A DNA stretch of 37,602 nt from Coriobacteriaceae bacterium (GCA_021203765.1 JAJQAN010000047.1:1-37602); one strand, 5' to 3'. Positions 1 to 7,493 are shown, numbered from the stretch's first letter. Notes: generated by a model not told the origin, from the letters alone. A program made the numbers and translations.

Positions 1-55
1 CGAGATAAATGGTCGCCTTCAAAGACAGAACCCGGCTTACAGGCCCGCTTCGCGC

Positions 56-117
56 CTCCCACAGTTCTCTGCGCGTGTTCTTTTCGTGGGAGACCTCTGC
101 GCATTTTCTTTCCCACG
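56..117. repeat. Overlapping inverted repeats upstream of the first gene
   Basis: CTCCCAC (56-62) pairs with GTGGGAG (86-92), while CGTGGGA (85-91) pairs with TCCCACG (111-117). The two stems share the same central arm, so only one can form at a time. A direct repeat of the type CTCTGCGC-N-TTCTTTTC (about 67-84 and 95-111) underlies this. There is no T-tract, so it is not a classical terminator. It could be a leader or operator region for the gene starting at 176, or chance. Bases 1-55 show nothing recognisable. Confidence 0.35.
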
Positions 118-175
118 TCTCATTCCCTACACTGAAGATGTCGAGGAATGGTTTCTGTGCAAAAGAAAGGTGATG

Positions 176-1060
176 ATGCGCATGCATGTAACAGCAATTC
201 GTGATTCCAAGACGAAGTACCTTTTGATCGCGGCAGGCCTGCTCTGCCTGTTCGCGGTTGTTCTCCTGCTGCCTCAACAGGCGCAGGCGAAGGGCTTTTC
301 CATAAACAAGATTGCGATGGAGAAGACCGTCACCAAGTACGACGTCAACGGCAACGGCAACAACGACACGGTGGAGTTCACCAAGACAGGGAAATTCAAA
401 GCCAGCGGCGAGACCCTCTACAAGCAACTCATCGTCTCCATCAACGGGACGGAAACCCCCTTGTTCCAACAGACGCATGGGTTTGCGAGCGCCTCTGCCG
501 AACTTGTCACCTTGAAAAACGGTGCACGTTACATATGGCTCACCGGCGCGTATGGCTTGGGATCAGACGACGAGGACATGGATCCGTGGAACATCTTCTA
601 TAAGTGCAACAAGAAGGACAAACTTGTCATCGCCGTCAAATGTGATAAGTATGTTTTGAAGTTCGGTTCGTCCGAGCCAAACAATACGGTACTCGGTGGC
701 AAAGGCAACAAGGTCACCGTGACGGAAAATCTGTCCCTCCCCTTTGATTCCACCCGAGTCCAATTCACCTACAAATACAAGGGCGGCAAGCTCAAGCTCG
801 CTTCCAAGGCAGGCAAGGTGGTCGGATCGGGTACCAGTAAAAAACCCAACAAGGGTAATTTGGTGAAGGCACAGAAGCTGTATGCAAAGCCGATGGCAAA
901 GAAGTCTTCTACGACCTTGGCGAAAAACACCAAGGTCACTTATAAGAAGGTCTATATCTCAAAGAAGGCGCTCCGCGTTCAGGTCAAAAGCTCAACAGGA
1001 AAGACCGGATGGATTCGTTGTGCTAAGAACTCAGAAGAGCCGCTTCTCAGCTACGTGTGA
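176..1060 (+). CDS. Secreted protein of unknown function with C-terminal SH3-like segment
   Basis: I do not recognise the family. The frame is open from 86, but AAGAAAGG at 163-170 favours an ATG at 176 (or 182). This leaves a short basic N-terminus, a hydrophobic stretch (roughly residues 14-32) and a signal-peptidase site after QAQA. Next comes a segment DVNGNGNNDTVEF, an acidic Asp/Asn loop of the type seen in calcium-binding or VCBS-like repeats. The middle is rich in beta-type sequence. The C-terminal ~55 residues (KLYAKP..., ...GKTGWIRC) resemble a bacterial SH3 domain, a fold often used to bind cell wall. The lysine-rich composition suits an exported wall-associated protein. It ends at the shared terminator facing cysA. 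Function is not assignable. Confidence 0.7.
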   Translation: MRMHVTAIRDSKTKYLLIAAGLLCLFAVVLLLPQQAQAKGFSINKIAMEKTVTKYDVNGNGNNDTVEFTKTGKFKASGETLYKQLIVSINGTETPLFQQTHGFASASAELVTLKNGARYIWLTGAYGLGSDDEDMDPWNIFYKCNKKDKLVIAVKCDKYVLKFGSSEPNNTVLGGKGNKVTVTENLSLPFDSTRVQFTYKYKGGKLKLASKAGKVVGSGTSKKPNKGNLVKAQKLYAKPMAKKSSTTLAKNTKVTYKKVYISKKALRVQVKSSTGKTGWIRCAKNSEEPLLSYV

Positions 1061-1107
1061 TTTCTCGCTTTTCGCATAGATGCTCCCACCGATTTTATGT
1101 GGGGTAT

Positions 1108-1145
1108 AAAAAAGGCCGCCGGCCATGTGCCGGCGGCCTTTTTTT
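1108..1145. terminator. Bidirectional intrinsic terminator
   Basis: A 13-bp perfect stem (AAAGGCCGCCGGC at 1111-1123 against GCCGGCGGCCTTT at 1129-1141) has a 5-nt loop. Six A precede it and seven T follow it, so it can stop transcription from both sides. It sits between the convergent ends of the secreted-protein gene and cysA. Confidence 0.92.
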
Positions 1146-1168
1146 ATGATGCGATGTGTCTCGTCCCT

Positions 1169-2191
1169 TTAGGCGGTCAGCACCTCGACGTTGCCGTCTT
1201 TGCAGGCGAACACATTGCTCACGCTGAAGTCGACCGCATCTCCGGCCGTCAGGTCGCAGGATGTGTCATGCAAAAAGCTGATCAGCTCCTGATCCCCGTA
1301 ACGTAGCTTGAGTTGGATCGAGTTGCCGCGGAAGGAGACATCGGTCACCTCGCCGCTGAAGACGGGATCGTTCGGGTGCGCCGGCTCGCTGCCCACATAG
1401 ACCGCTTCGGGTCGCACGAGCACCTCGTCGGTTCCCTGCGGCACGGAAAAAGCCTTCAGCAGATCGGCGTTTTCGACCGAGATGTTCTCACCGATGAACT
1501 TGGCGACGAACGGGGTCTCGGGGTGCAGGTAGATCTCCTGCGGTGTGCCGACCTGGTCGACGTGTCCCGAGTTCGTGACGATGATCTCGTCGGCGACCTC
1601 GATCGCCTCGTCTTGGTCATGGGTGACGAAGATGGAGGTGATGCCGACGCGGGCGATCATGTCCTTGAGCCAGCCGCGCAGCTCGGCACGCACCTTGGCA
1701 TCGATGGCGGCGAACGGCTCGTCGAGCAGCAGGATCTTCGGATCGGAGGCTAAGGCGCGGGCGAAGGCGACACGCTGGCGCTGCCCACCGGAAAGCTGGT
1801 TGGGGTAACGCTTCTCGGTGCCGCTCAGGCCGACCAGTTCGATCATGTCCATGACTGTTTTCTTGATCTCCGCCTTCGGGCGCTTCTTCACCTTCAGGCC
1901 GAAGGCGACATTGTCGTAGACCGTCATATAGCGGAACAGGGCGTAGTTTTGGAAGACGAAGCCGATGTTGCGCTTTCCGGCGGGGACGCCGTCGACGCAT
2001 TCCCCGTCGATGTAGATGCTGCCTTCGTCCTGGGTCTCCAGTCCGGCGAGCACCCGCAGGATGGTGGTTTTGCCGCTGCCGCTCGGACCGAGCAGGGCGG
2101 TGAGTTTGCCCTCCTGGATGCCGACCGAGACGTCTTCGATGGCGGCGAACAGGCCGAAACGCTTGGTGATGTTTTCCAGTTCTATATACAT
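1169..2191 (-). CDS. cysA: Sulfate/thiosulfate ABC transporter ATP-binding protein CysA
   Basis: ATPase that energises sulfate (and probably thiosulfate) import through the CysT/CysW channel on the inner face of the membrane. Walker A GPSGSGKT is at residues 35-42, the Q-loop FVFQN at about 78-82, the signature LSGGQ at 133-137, Walker B ILLLDEP at 153-159, and the switch histidine in FVTHD at 191. A C-terminal TOBE-like regulatory domain follows (about residues 230-340). The 340-residue length is normal for CysA. It is the last gene of the minus-strand set sbp-cysT-cysW-cysA, 7 bp after cysW, and ends at the bidirectional terminator. The Sbp and CysTW neighbours support sulfate over the related molybdate or maltose ATPases. 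Confidence 0.93.
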   Translation of the reverse strand: MYIELENITKRFGLFAAIEDVSVGIQEGKLTALLGPSGSGKTTILRVLAGLETQDEGSIYIDGECVDGVPAGKRNIGFVFQNYALFRYMTVYDNVAFGLKVKKRPKAEIKKTVMDMIELVGLSGTEKRYPNQLSGGQRQRVAFARALASDPKILLLDEPFAAIDAKVRAELRGWLKDMIARVGITSIFVTHDQDEAIEVADEIIVTNSGHVDQVGTPQEIYLHPETPFVAKFIGENISVENADLLKAFSVPQGTDEVLVRPEAVYVGSEPAHPNDPVFSGEVTDVSFRGNSIQLKLRYGDQELISFLHDTSCDLTAGDAVDFSVSNVFACKDGNVEVLTA

Positions 2192-2198
2192 GGTCCCG

Positions 2199-3233
2199 TT
2201 ACTCCTTCGCAGTCGTGGCGCTTGCCGTTGCCGGTGTGCTCGTCGGAGGAGGCGAATCCTCGGCTGCCACCGTCTGAGGCTCCTGGCGCTCCTTCTTCCG
2301 CCTGCCCCGCCGCTTTTTCGTTATCTCCGCGTTCTGGTCGTTTTCCGTCTCCTTGCCGCCCCGGTATTCCACGTAGGAGCGGATGAAGAGGATGATGATA
2401 GCAAAGACGACCAGCAATGAGGAGACGGCGAAGGCTGCCGAATACTGATACTCGTTATAGAGAGTTTCGATATAGAGCGGCATGGTCAGGGTGATGCCGC
2501 GCAGGTTCCCGGAGACGACCGAGACGGCGCCGAATTCACCGAGTGCACGAGCCGCGCACAGGACGATGCCGTAGAGCAGGGCCCACTTGATGTGGGGGAG
2601 GGTGACCCGGCGGAAGATGGTGAAGAACTTCGCACCCATCAAGGCGGCAGCCTCTTCCTCGTCGGTGCCCTGACCGAGCATGACGGGGATGAGTTCGCGG
2701 CTCACGAAGGGGAAGGTCACAAAGACGGTGACGAGTATGATGGCTGGCACGGCGAAGATGATCTGGATGCCGAGCGCCTGCTCCACCCCGTAGATCGGGC
2801 TGGTACGCCCGTAGGTCAGGATGTAGATGAGGCCGACGATGACGGGGGAGACGGACATCGGCAGGTCGATGAGGGTCATCAGAACCCGTCGCCCGTGGAA
2901 CTTGAACTTGGTGATGCACCAGGCGGCGAACAGGCCGAAGATCGTGTTGAGGAGCACGGATACGAGGCCGGCGAGAAGCGTCAGCCGGATGGCGTCGAGC
3001 GCGTACGGCTCGGTGATGGCGGCGGTGAAGGCGGAGATGCCCTGTCCGAAAGCCTGCACCAACACGTAGATGAGCGGCAGGACGAGCAGGAGCGCCACAT
3101 AGACGATGCCGAGGACGATCAGGACGACCTTGATGGGGTCACGCTGCTTCTTGCGCTTGGCCTTGGCGATGTCCTCGCTGCTGGTGATCTCCACTTCGGG
3201 GTTTGTCTTGCGTATATCTTGGGCTGCTGACAT
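2199..3233 (-). CDS. cysW: Sulfate ABC transporter permease CysW
   Basis: Membrane permease that forms the sulfate channel together with CysT. About six hydrophobic segments are visible after a charged N-terminal ~32 residues. The cytoplasmic EAA loop that docks on CysA is present as EEAAALMGAKFFTIFRRVTLP-type sequence at about residues 190-210, followed by the family stretch ARALGEFGAVSVVSGN. The protein is longer than usual because of a polar C-terminal tail of ~50 residues: a basic cluster (KKRRGRRKKER), then a Pro/Thr/Ser/Ala-rich end. The tail is predicted to be cytoplasmic and has no known role. It lies 6 bp downstream of cysT and 7 bp upstream of cysA, so the three are surely co-transcribed. 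Confidence 0.93.
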   Translation of the reverse strand: MSAAQDIRKTNPEVEITSSEDIAKAKRKKQRDPIKVVLIVLGIVYVALLLVLPLIYVLVQAFGQGISAFTAAITEPYALDAIRLTLLAGLVSVLLNTIFGLFAAWCITKFKFHGRRVLMTLIDLPMSVSPVIVGLIYILTYGRTSPIYGVEQALGIQIIFAVPAIILVTVFVTFPFVSRELIPVMLGQGTDEEEAAALMGAKFFTIFRRVTLPHIKWALLYGIVLCAARALGEFGAVSVVSGNLRGITLTMPLYIETLYNEYQYSAAFAVSSLLVVFAIIILFIRSYVEYRGGKETENDQNAEITKKRRGRRKKERQEPQTVAAEDSPPPTSTPATASATTAKE

Positions 3234-3239
3234 GGCCGA

Positions 3240-4094
3240 TCACCCCTGTGTCTTTCTGGATGCGCGCGTCTGCACGGCGTTCATCGCAAAGAGCACGACG
3301 AAGGAAACGATAAGCAGGACCAGTGCAAGCGCGGTCGCTTCGGCGTAGTCGTATTCCTGCAGCTGCGACATGATGAGCAGGGGAGTGATCTCCGTTTGGA
3401 AGGGCGTGTTGCCTGCGATGAAGATGACACTGCCGTATTCGCCGAGGCAGCGGGCGAACGACAGGCCGGCGCCTGCGAGCAGGGCCGGACGTATTTCGGG
3501 GAGGAGCAGGGAGAAGAAGGTGCGGATACGGCCCGCGCCGAGCATCTCCGATGCCTCTTCGGTCTGATAGTCGATCTTTTCGAGCACCGGCTGCACCGAG
3601 CGGACGACGAAGGGGAAGCCGACGAAGGTCAACGCGATGATGATGCCGATGCGGGTGTAGGCGATGTCGATGCCCCAGTTGGCGAATATCGAGCCGACCC
3701 AGCCGGTGTCGACGGTCAGGGCCGTCAGAGACAGACCTGCGATGGCCGTCGGCAGTGCGAACGGCAGCTCGATGAGGCCGTCGAGGATGCGCTTCCCGGG
3801 AAACGAGTAGCGCACGAGCACCCAGGCGAGGACCGTTCCCATCACGGCGTTGATAAGCGTTGCGATCAAGGCACAGCTGAGGGATACCGCATAGCTTGCC
3901 AGGGCACGTGACGAGGTGATGGTTTTGATGAAGTCCTCGAAGGTGAGGTTGAGGGTGCTCCATATCAGGAATCCGAGTGGGATGAGCACGATGATGCAGA
4001 GCAGCGTCACGGTGATGCCGAATGATATACCGAAGCCGGGGATGACCCGGTTTGCCCGCGCGTGCGAACGCGTGCTCGCCTTCTGATTACTCAT
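3240..4094 (-). CDS. cysT: Sulfate ABC transporter permease CysT (CysU)
   Basis: Second membrane permease of the sulfate importer. Six hydrophobic segments are apparent, with an EAA loop (EEASEMLGAGRIRTFFSLLLP-type, about residues 180-200) followed by ARCLGEYGSVIFIAGN, the characteristic CysT/CysW sequence after the loop. The frame is also open to an ATG at 4106. I place the start at the next in-frame ATG (4094) because GGGGG lies six bases before it, while nothing resembling a ribosome site precedes 4106. It follows sbp after a ~140-bp gap that contains an imperfect hairpin. Confidence 0.92.
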   Translation of the reverse strand: MSNQKASTRSHARANRVIPGFGISFGITVTLLCIIVLIPLGFLIWSTLNLTFEDFIKTITSSRALASYAVSLSCALIATLINAVMGTVLAWVLVRYSFPGKRILDGLIELPFALPTAIAGLSLTALTVDTGWVGSIFANWGIDIAYTRIGIIIALTFVGFPFVVRSVQPVLEKIDYQTEEASEMLGAGRIRTFFSLLLPEIRPALLAGAGLSFARCLGEYGSVIFIAGNTPFQTEITPLLIMSQLQEYDYAEATALALVLLIVSFVVLFAMNAVQTRASRKTQG

Positions 4095-4116
4095 TGATGC
4101 CCCCATATATCATCGA

Positions 4117-4149
4117 AAAGGCGTGCCGATCTGAAATCGACACGCCTTT
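4117..4149 (-). terminator. Hairpin between sbp and cysT (possible attenuator)
   Basis: AAAGGCGTGCCGAT (4117-4130) and ATCGACACGCCTTT (4136-4149) form a 14-bp stem with one G-U pair in minus-strand RNA. Only four U follow, so it is probably a partial terminator or 3' stabiliser that makes the binding-protein mRNA more abundant than cysTWA, a common arrangement in ABC operons. That role is inference. Confidence 0.5.
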
Positions 4150-4234
4150 ACATGTACGGAACGCACCGACGATATCGGCACGCCCCGCCTTACCTACGTA
4201 CAAAAACTGCGGTCTTGCCTAAACGGCCCTGCTG

Positions 4235-5311
4235 TTAGCTGAGGTCGCCTTCGTAGATCTGGTCGAACTGGCCACCGTCGTCGAAGTAGTACTCCTGCGC
4301 TTCCTTCCAGCCACCGAAGTCGTCGATGGTGACGAGCTTGATGCTCAGATCGAAGGTGTCGGAGAACTTCTGGAGGATCTCCTCGTTGGAAGGACGGTAG
4401 TAATACTCGCCGCCGAGTTCCTGTCCCTCATCGGAGTAGAGGTAGTTGATGTACTCCTCGGCTACCGAACGGGTGCCGCGCTTGTCGACGACCTCGTCGA
4501 CGACGGCCGCTGAGGGCAGGCATTTGATCGAAACGCTCGGGATGACGATGTCGTACTCGTCCGGGTACTCGTCACAGGACTGGAAGGCCTCGTTCTCCCA
4601 CGCGACGAGGACGTCGCCCTGGCCGTTTTCGACGAACGTGGTTGTGGAACCGCGTGCGCCGGAGTCGAGTGCGACGACGTTGGCGAACATGTCATGCAAA
4701 AACTGCAGGCATTGATCCTCGTCGTTGTTGTATTGTTCCTGGGCCCAGGCCAGTGCTGCCAGATAGTTCCAGCGGGCACCTCCGGAGGTCTTGGGATTCG
4801 GTGTTACGACGCCGACGCCCTCGTTTGCCAGGTCTCCCCAGTCTTGGATGTTCTTGGGATTGCCCTTGCGGACCAAAAAGACGATCGTGGAGGTGTACGG
4901 GGAGGAACTGTTCGGGAACTTGTCGATCCAGCCCTCCTTGATGACGCCGGCGTCCACGATCGAGTTGACGTCTGCCTCGAGCGCGAGCGTGACGACGTCT
5001 GCCTCGAGTCCCTGTGCGACCGCAAGCGCTTGGGAGCCCGATCCGCCGTGGGACTGCGTGACCGAGACATCCTGTCCCGACTGTTCCTTCCAGTGGGGGA
5101 TGAAGATCTCGTTGTAGGCTTCGTAGAGTTCGCGGGTCGGATCGTAGGAGACGTTCGTGATTTCGGAGCTTTCGGTCATGCTGGCGTCGCCGCCGGCGGC
5201 CTCCTCCTCAGTCGTCTCATCCTCTCCGCAGCCGCTCATTCCGAGCATCGCCCCTGCTGAGAGGGCCGCGCCCATGCCGACTACCTGTCTGCGAGAAAAA
5301 GACTTGCTCAT
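4235..5311 (-). CDS. sbp: Sulfate-binding lipoprotein Sbp
   Basis: Extracytoplasmic sulfate receptor that delivers substrate to CysTW. The frame extends upstream to 5437, but AAGAAGG just before the ATG at 5311 and the signal sequence fix the start there (358 aa). Residues 6-12 (SRRQVVG) form a twin-arginine motif, and LGMSGC with Cys28 is a lipobox, so it is a likely Tat-exported lipoprotein. Family stretches are clear: SYDPTREL, SHGGSGSQALAV, ADVVTLALEADV, FLVRKGNPKNIQDWGDL, NPKTSGGARWNYLAA and LDSGARGSTTTF, which carry the sulfate-binding backbone and Ser/Gly residues. It is the first gene of the importer operon and diverges from a LacI-family gene. It has a long leader with alternative folds and an operator upstream. 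Confidence 0.93.
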   Translation of the reverse strand: MSKSFSRRQVVGMGAALSAGAMLGMSGCGEDETTEEEAAGGDASMTESSEITNVSYDPTRELYEAYNEIFIPHWKEQSGQDVSVTQSHGGSGSQALAVAQGLEADVVTLALEADVNSIVDAGVIKEGWIDKFPNSSSPYTSTIVFLVRKGNPKNIQDWGDLANEGVGVVTPNPKTSGGARWNYLAALAWAQEQYNNDEDQCLQFLHDMFANVVALDSGARGSTTTFVENGQGDVLVAWENEAFQSCDEYPDEYDIVIPSVSIKCLPSAAVVDEVVDKRGTRSVAEEYINYLYSDEGQELGGEYYYRPSNEEILQKFSDTFDLSIKLVTIDDFGGWKEAQEYYFDDGGQFDQIYEGDLS

Positions 5312-5344
5312 GACATACCTTCTTTCATCGGTGTTGCCGTCCTG

Positions 5345-5393
5345 CCCCGGACGGATTCGCCAGATGGCGGGGACAGCCCGTCCGAAGTGCTGT
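5345..5393 (-). promoter_or_regulatory. sbp 5' leader with two mutually exclusive folds
   Basis: In the minus-strand leader of sbp a 7-bp stem (5348-5354 with 5378-5384; CGGACGG/CCGTCCG) competes with a pair of adjacent 5-bp stems (5345-5349 with 5368-5372, and 5373-5377 with 5389-5393). The two folds cannot coexist. There is no U-tract, and it does not match a sulfur-related riboswitch that I know. The rest of the 5312-5635 gap holds two operators, one good promoter and no gene. Confidence 0.35.
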
Positions 5394-5435
5394 GGGTATT
5401 CTAGAAAAGGGTATGCACGAATGCGAGCATTTTTC

Positions 5436-5451
5436 ATGAAAACGATTGCAT
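5436..5451. promoter_or_regulatory. LacI-type operator O1 (sbp side)
   Basis: ATGAAAACGATTGCAT fits the LacI/CcpA-class consensus WTGNAANCGNWWNCAW at every position, with the central CG. It lies 125 bp upstream of the sbp start, next to a possible minus-strand -10 (TATTAT at 5450-5455). It is a likely site for the adjacent LacI-family protein. Confidence 0.7.
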
Positions 5452-5519
5452 AATAAGGGCGTGGAAGAGGAAGTACTCAGGTGAATGAGTGGCGGTGATG
5501 AGTACCAATCCATAGTATG

Positions 5520-5548
5520 TTCACAAATCAGCCTTCTTCGTCTACAAT
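5520..5548 (+). promoter_or_regulatory. Sigma-70-type promoter of the LacI-family gene
   Basis: TTCACA (5520-5525), a 17-bp spacer and TACAAT (5543-5548). Transcription would start near 5555, inside operator O2, so the regulator probably represses itself. Confidence 0.7.
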
Positions 5549-5550
5549 CG

Positions 5551-5566
5551 ATGAAAACGTTTACAA
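5551..5566. promoter_or_regulatory. LacI-type operator O2 (regulator side)
   Basis: ATGAAAACGTTTACAA also fits WTGNAANCGNWWNCAW perfectly and covers the predicted transcription start of the regulator gene. It lies exactly 115 bp from O1, close to eleven helical turns, so both sites face the same side of the DNA. Confidence 0.7.
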
Positions 5567-5635
5567 AACCGACGTGTTTGGGACTGGTCGGCAAACACGC
5601 CACAAAGCAGGCGTTTTGAGGAGGTAGAGACATAT

Positions 5636-6706
5636 ATGTCGATGAAGGAGATCGCAGATCGGGTCGGCGTGTCGGTGGCGACGGTCTCGCGCGTGCTGAA
5701 CGACCCCGATCACCGCTGTGCGTACCGGGACGAGATCCTGCAGGTGGCGCAGGATCTGAACTATGCGCCCAACGCCGCCGCCCGCAATCTCAAGTTGGGT
5801 GTGCGCGACGAGGAGGACACGAAGTTCCTCGCGATACTGATGACCCGGGCCGATGCCGCCGGCGTCGATCCGTTCTTCACCGAGCTCATCCGGTGCGTCG
5901 AATCCGAGATACACCGGACGGCGTGCATCCTCACGAAGGTGGTCTACCGCTCGATCTTTTCCGACGACCGCACCTGCGATGCCTCCGACGTGCAGGCTTT
6001 GGTCGACGAGGTCACCTCCGCCGACGGCCACAAGCCGGACGGCATCATCATCGTCGGAAAATGCGCTCCGCTGGCGCTCGAACAGCTCTCCCAGCACATC
6101 GCCGGCATCGTCTCCATCAACCGTAACTCGGCCAACTACCTGGTCGACGAGGTACACTGCGACGGGCGCAGAATTGCGGAGCTTGCCTGCGAGTACCTGA
6201 TCGGTCTCGGGCACACGCAGATCGGATATGTCGGGGCAGTCCATTCGGAGACACGCTACGAGGGTTTTGAGACGACGATCAGAGCCCATGGCTTGCAGAT
6301 CGATGAGGATAACGTCTGCGAGGTGGGGCTTTCGGAGGCGGAAGGCTTCGAGGCGATGGAGAAGATCAAATCATCTCCGAATCCGCCCACCGGCATCTAC
6401 TGTGCAAACGACATCATCGCGGTCGGACTGCTGAAGTATCTCTGGCAGCATCGCAACCAGGGTTACAATCCGTCCGTCATCGCAAGTGATGACATAGAGG
6501 AAAGTCAGAACACCAAACCGATGCTGACGACCGTACATCTCCCTCGTGAGGAGATGGCGCGCTTTGCGCTGCGTCTGCTCGTCGACCGCATCGACGGCGG
6601 ACATCAGTCGGTGGTCAAGCTGCAGGTGGAAGGCTCGCTCATGGAACGTTGCTCGTGTGCCGCCCCGGAGGAGACGGGGGAGCGGCTGCATGTAACACGT
6701 CCATAA
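5636..6706 (+). CDS. LacI-family transcriptional regulator
   Basis: DNA-binding repressor of 356 aa, the usual LacI length. Residues 1-50 form the helix-turn-helix (MKEIADRVGVSVATVSRVLN) and hinge (NYAPNAAARNL). The rest is a periplasmic-binding-protein-like effector domain with typical strands, such as HTQIGYVGA, GIYCANDIIAVGLL and a C-terminal LPREEMARFALRLLVDRI region. GAGGAGG-type ribosome site just upstream. The gene diverges from sbp, and two matching operators lie in the gap, so it most likely controls the sulfate importer and itself. The effector cannot be read from sequence. LacI-family proteins usually sense sugars or nucleosides, so control of sulfate uptake would be uncommon. Confidence 0.9.
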   Translation: MSMKEIADRVGVSVATVSRVLNDPDHRCAYRDEILQVAQDLNYAPNAAARNLKLGVRDEEDTKFLAILMTRADAAGVDPFFTELIRCVESEIHRTACILTKVVYRSIFSDDRTCDASDVQALVDEVTSADGHKPDGIIIVGKCAPLALEQLSQHIAGIVSINRNSANYLVDEVHCDGRRIAELACEYLIGLGHTQIGYVGAVHSETRYEGFETTIRAHGLQIDEDNVCEVGLSEAEGFEAMEKIKSSPNPPTGIYCANDIIAVGLLKYLWQHRNQGYNPSVIASDDIEESQNTKPMLTTVHLPREEMARFALRLLVDRIDGGHQSVVKLQVEGSLMERCSCAAPEETGERLHVTRP

Positions 6707-6708
6707 AT

Positions 6709-6742
6709 GCAAACAGGCGACCCATACGGGCCGCCTGTTTGC
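6709..6742 (+). terminator. Strong hairpin after the LacI-family gene
   Basis: GCAAACAGGCG (6709-6719) and CGCCTGTTTGC (6732-6742) are perfect 11-bp arms; further pairing CCC/GGG lies inside them with one mismatch. No T-tract follows. It sits 3 bp after the stop codon and is probably the transcript end or a stabiliser. Confidence 0.6.
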
Positions 6743-6814
6743 GAAAGGTGGGAGGGAAATGGGTCGAGTCGCTGTTCTTACGTTCTATCTTCCTCCGTTA
6801 CGCATGATGAGCGC

Positions 6815-7240
6815 TTAGCTGATGCTGATGCTCTTCTTCTCTTCGGGCTGCGGTTGCTCGATCTTCGGAATATCGAGCTTGAGGATCCCGTCTTCGAATT
6901 TCGCCTCGATGGCGTCCTCCTCGATTTCGTCCCCGACGTAGAAGCTGCGGCTGCATTTGCCTTCGAAGCGCTCCTTGCGCAGGTAGGTTCCCTTCTCATC
7001 GCTGTCCTCGTTGGACGAGGAGGTCTCGGCGCTGACCGTCAGATAGCCGTCGGCGATCTCCGCCTTGATGTCTTCCTTCTTGAAGCCCGGAAGCTCGATG
7101 TCCAGTTCGAACTTGCTGTCGCTTTCCTTGATGTTCGTCTTCATGAGCGAGCTGGTGCTCTTGGTGCTCTCCATGGGGAAGAGCGAGAAGTCGAACGGAT
7201 CGAGGAACCTCCGTGTATTCCGCGGTGCTAATGTTGGCAT
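6815..7240 (-). CDS. Small heat-shock protein, Hsp20/alpha-crystallin family
   Basis: ATP-independent holdase chaperone of the cytoplasm. The alpha-crystallin domain spans roughly residues 35-130. The diagnostic stretches are ELDIELPGFKKEDI, GYLTVSAE and the final GILKLDIPK (the A-x-x-x-G-V-L motif region). The C-terminus KKSISIS contains an I-x-I motif used for oligomer assembly. AAGGAG overlaps an ATG at 7249 and is correctly spaced for the ATG at 7240, so I start it there (141 aa). It stands alone on the minus strand. No CIRCE or HAIR (HspR) operator is visible upstream. Confidence 0.92.
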   Translation of the reverse strand: MPTLAPRNTRRFLDPFDFSLFPMESTKSTSSLMKTNIKESDSKFELDIELPGFKKEDIKAEIADGYLTVSAETSSSNEDSDEKGTYLRKERFEGKCSRSFYVGDEIEEDAIEAKFEDGILKLDIPKIEQPQPEEKKSISIS

Positions 7241-7312
7241 ACGAATCATCTCCTTTTTTCTATCGCTCGGACGCTGCCTGTTGCAGGTCCTTGTTCTGTA
7301 TGTCTGGTATAC

Positions 7313-7341
7313 GTTTTACGCTCGTGAAGGCGGTCGGTCAA
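7313..7341 (-). promoter_or_regulatory. Candidate hsp20 promoter
   Basis: On the minus strand TTGACC (7336-7341), a 17-bp spacer and TAAAAC (7313-7318) lie ~75 bp upstream of the chosen hsp20 start. The -35 is good and the -10 moderate. Confidence 0.45.
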
Positions 7342-7371
7342 TATGAAATCTATAATGGTTGCCTTCCTGTA

Positions 7372-7394
7372 ATCTAAGTCGATATGACTTAGAT
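7372..7394. promoter_or_regulatory. Perfect 9-bp palindrome, candidate operator
   Basis: ATCTAAGTC and GACTTAGAT are separated by 5 bp (GATAT). It lies upstream of hsp20 (about 30 bp beyond its candidate -35) and upstream of the plus-strand membrane-protein pair, so it could serve either. It does not match CIRCE, HAIR or the LacI-type sites seen at 5436 and 5551. Confidence 0.45.
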
Positions 7395-7439
7395 ATTATG
7401 CGATTCATAGACATAGAACCGCTTGCAATCTAGGATGAG

Positions 7440-7493
7440 TATTACGAATTCCTGTTTCTTCATACCGTTTGCCGAAAACTGGTATTACGAATT
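7440..7493. repeat. Direct repeat TATTACGAATT, two copies
   Basis: Exact 11-mers start at 7440 and 7483, 43 bp apart (about four helical turns), in an AT-rich gap (7241-7564) that has no gene. They lie 70-125 bp upstream of the membrane-protein gene at 7565 and may be activator sites. Function unknown. Confidence 0.4.

Noticed and set aside
5312-5435. SAM or other sulfur-related riboswitch in the sbp leader
   Set aside because: None of the conserved core sequences or stem order of known SAM riboswitches could be found; only generic competing stems are visible.
7250-7400. CIRCE or HspR (HAIR) operator for hsp20
   Set aside because: Neither the TTAGCACTC-N9-GAGTGCTAA nor the CTTGAGT-N7-ACTCAAG pattern is present; the palindrome at 7372-7394 is different.
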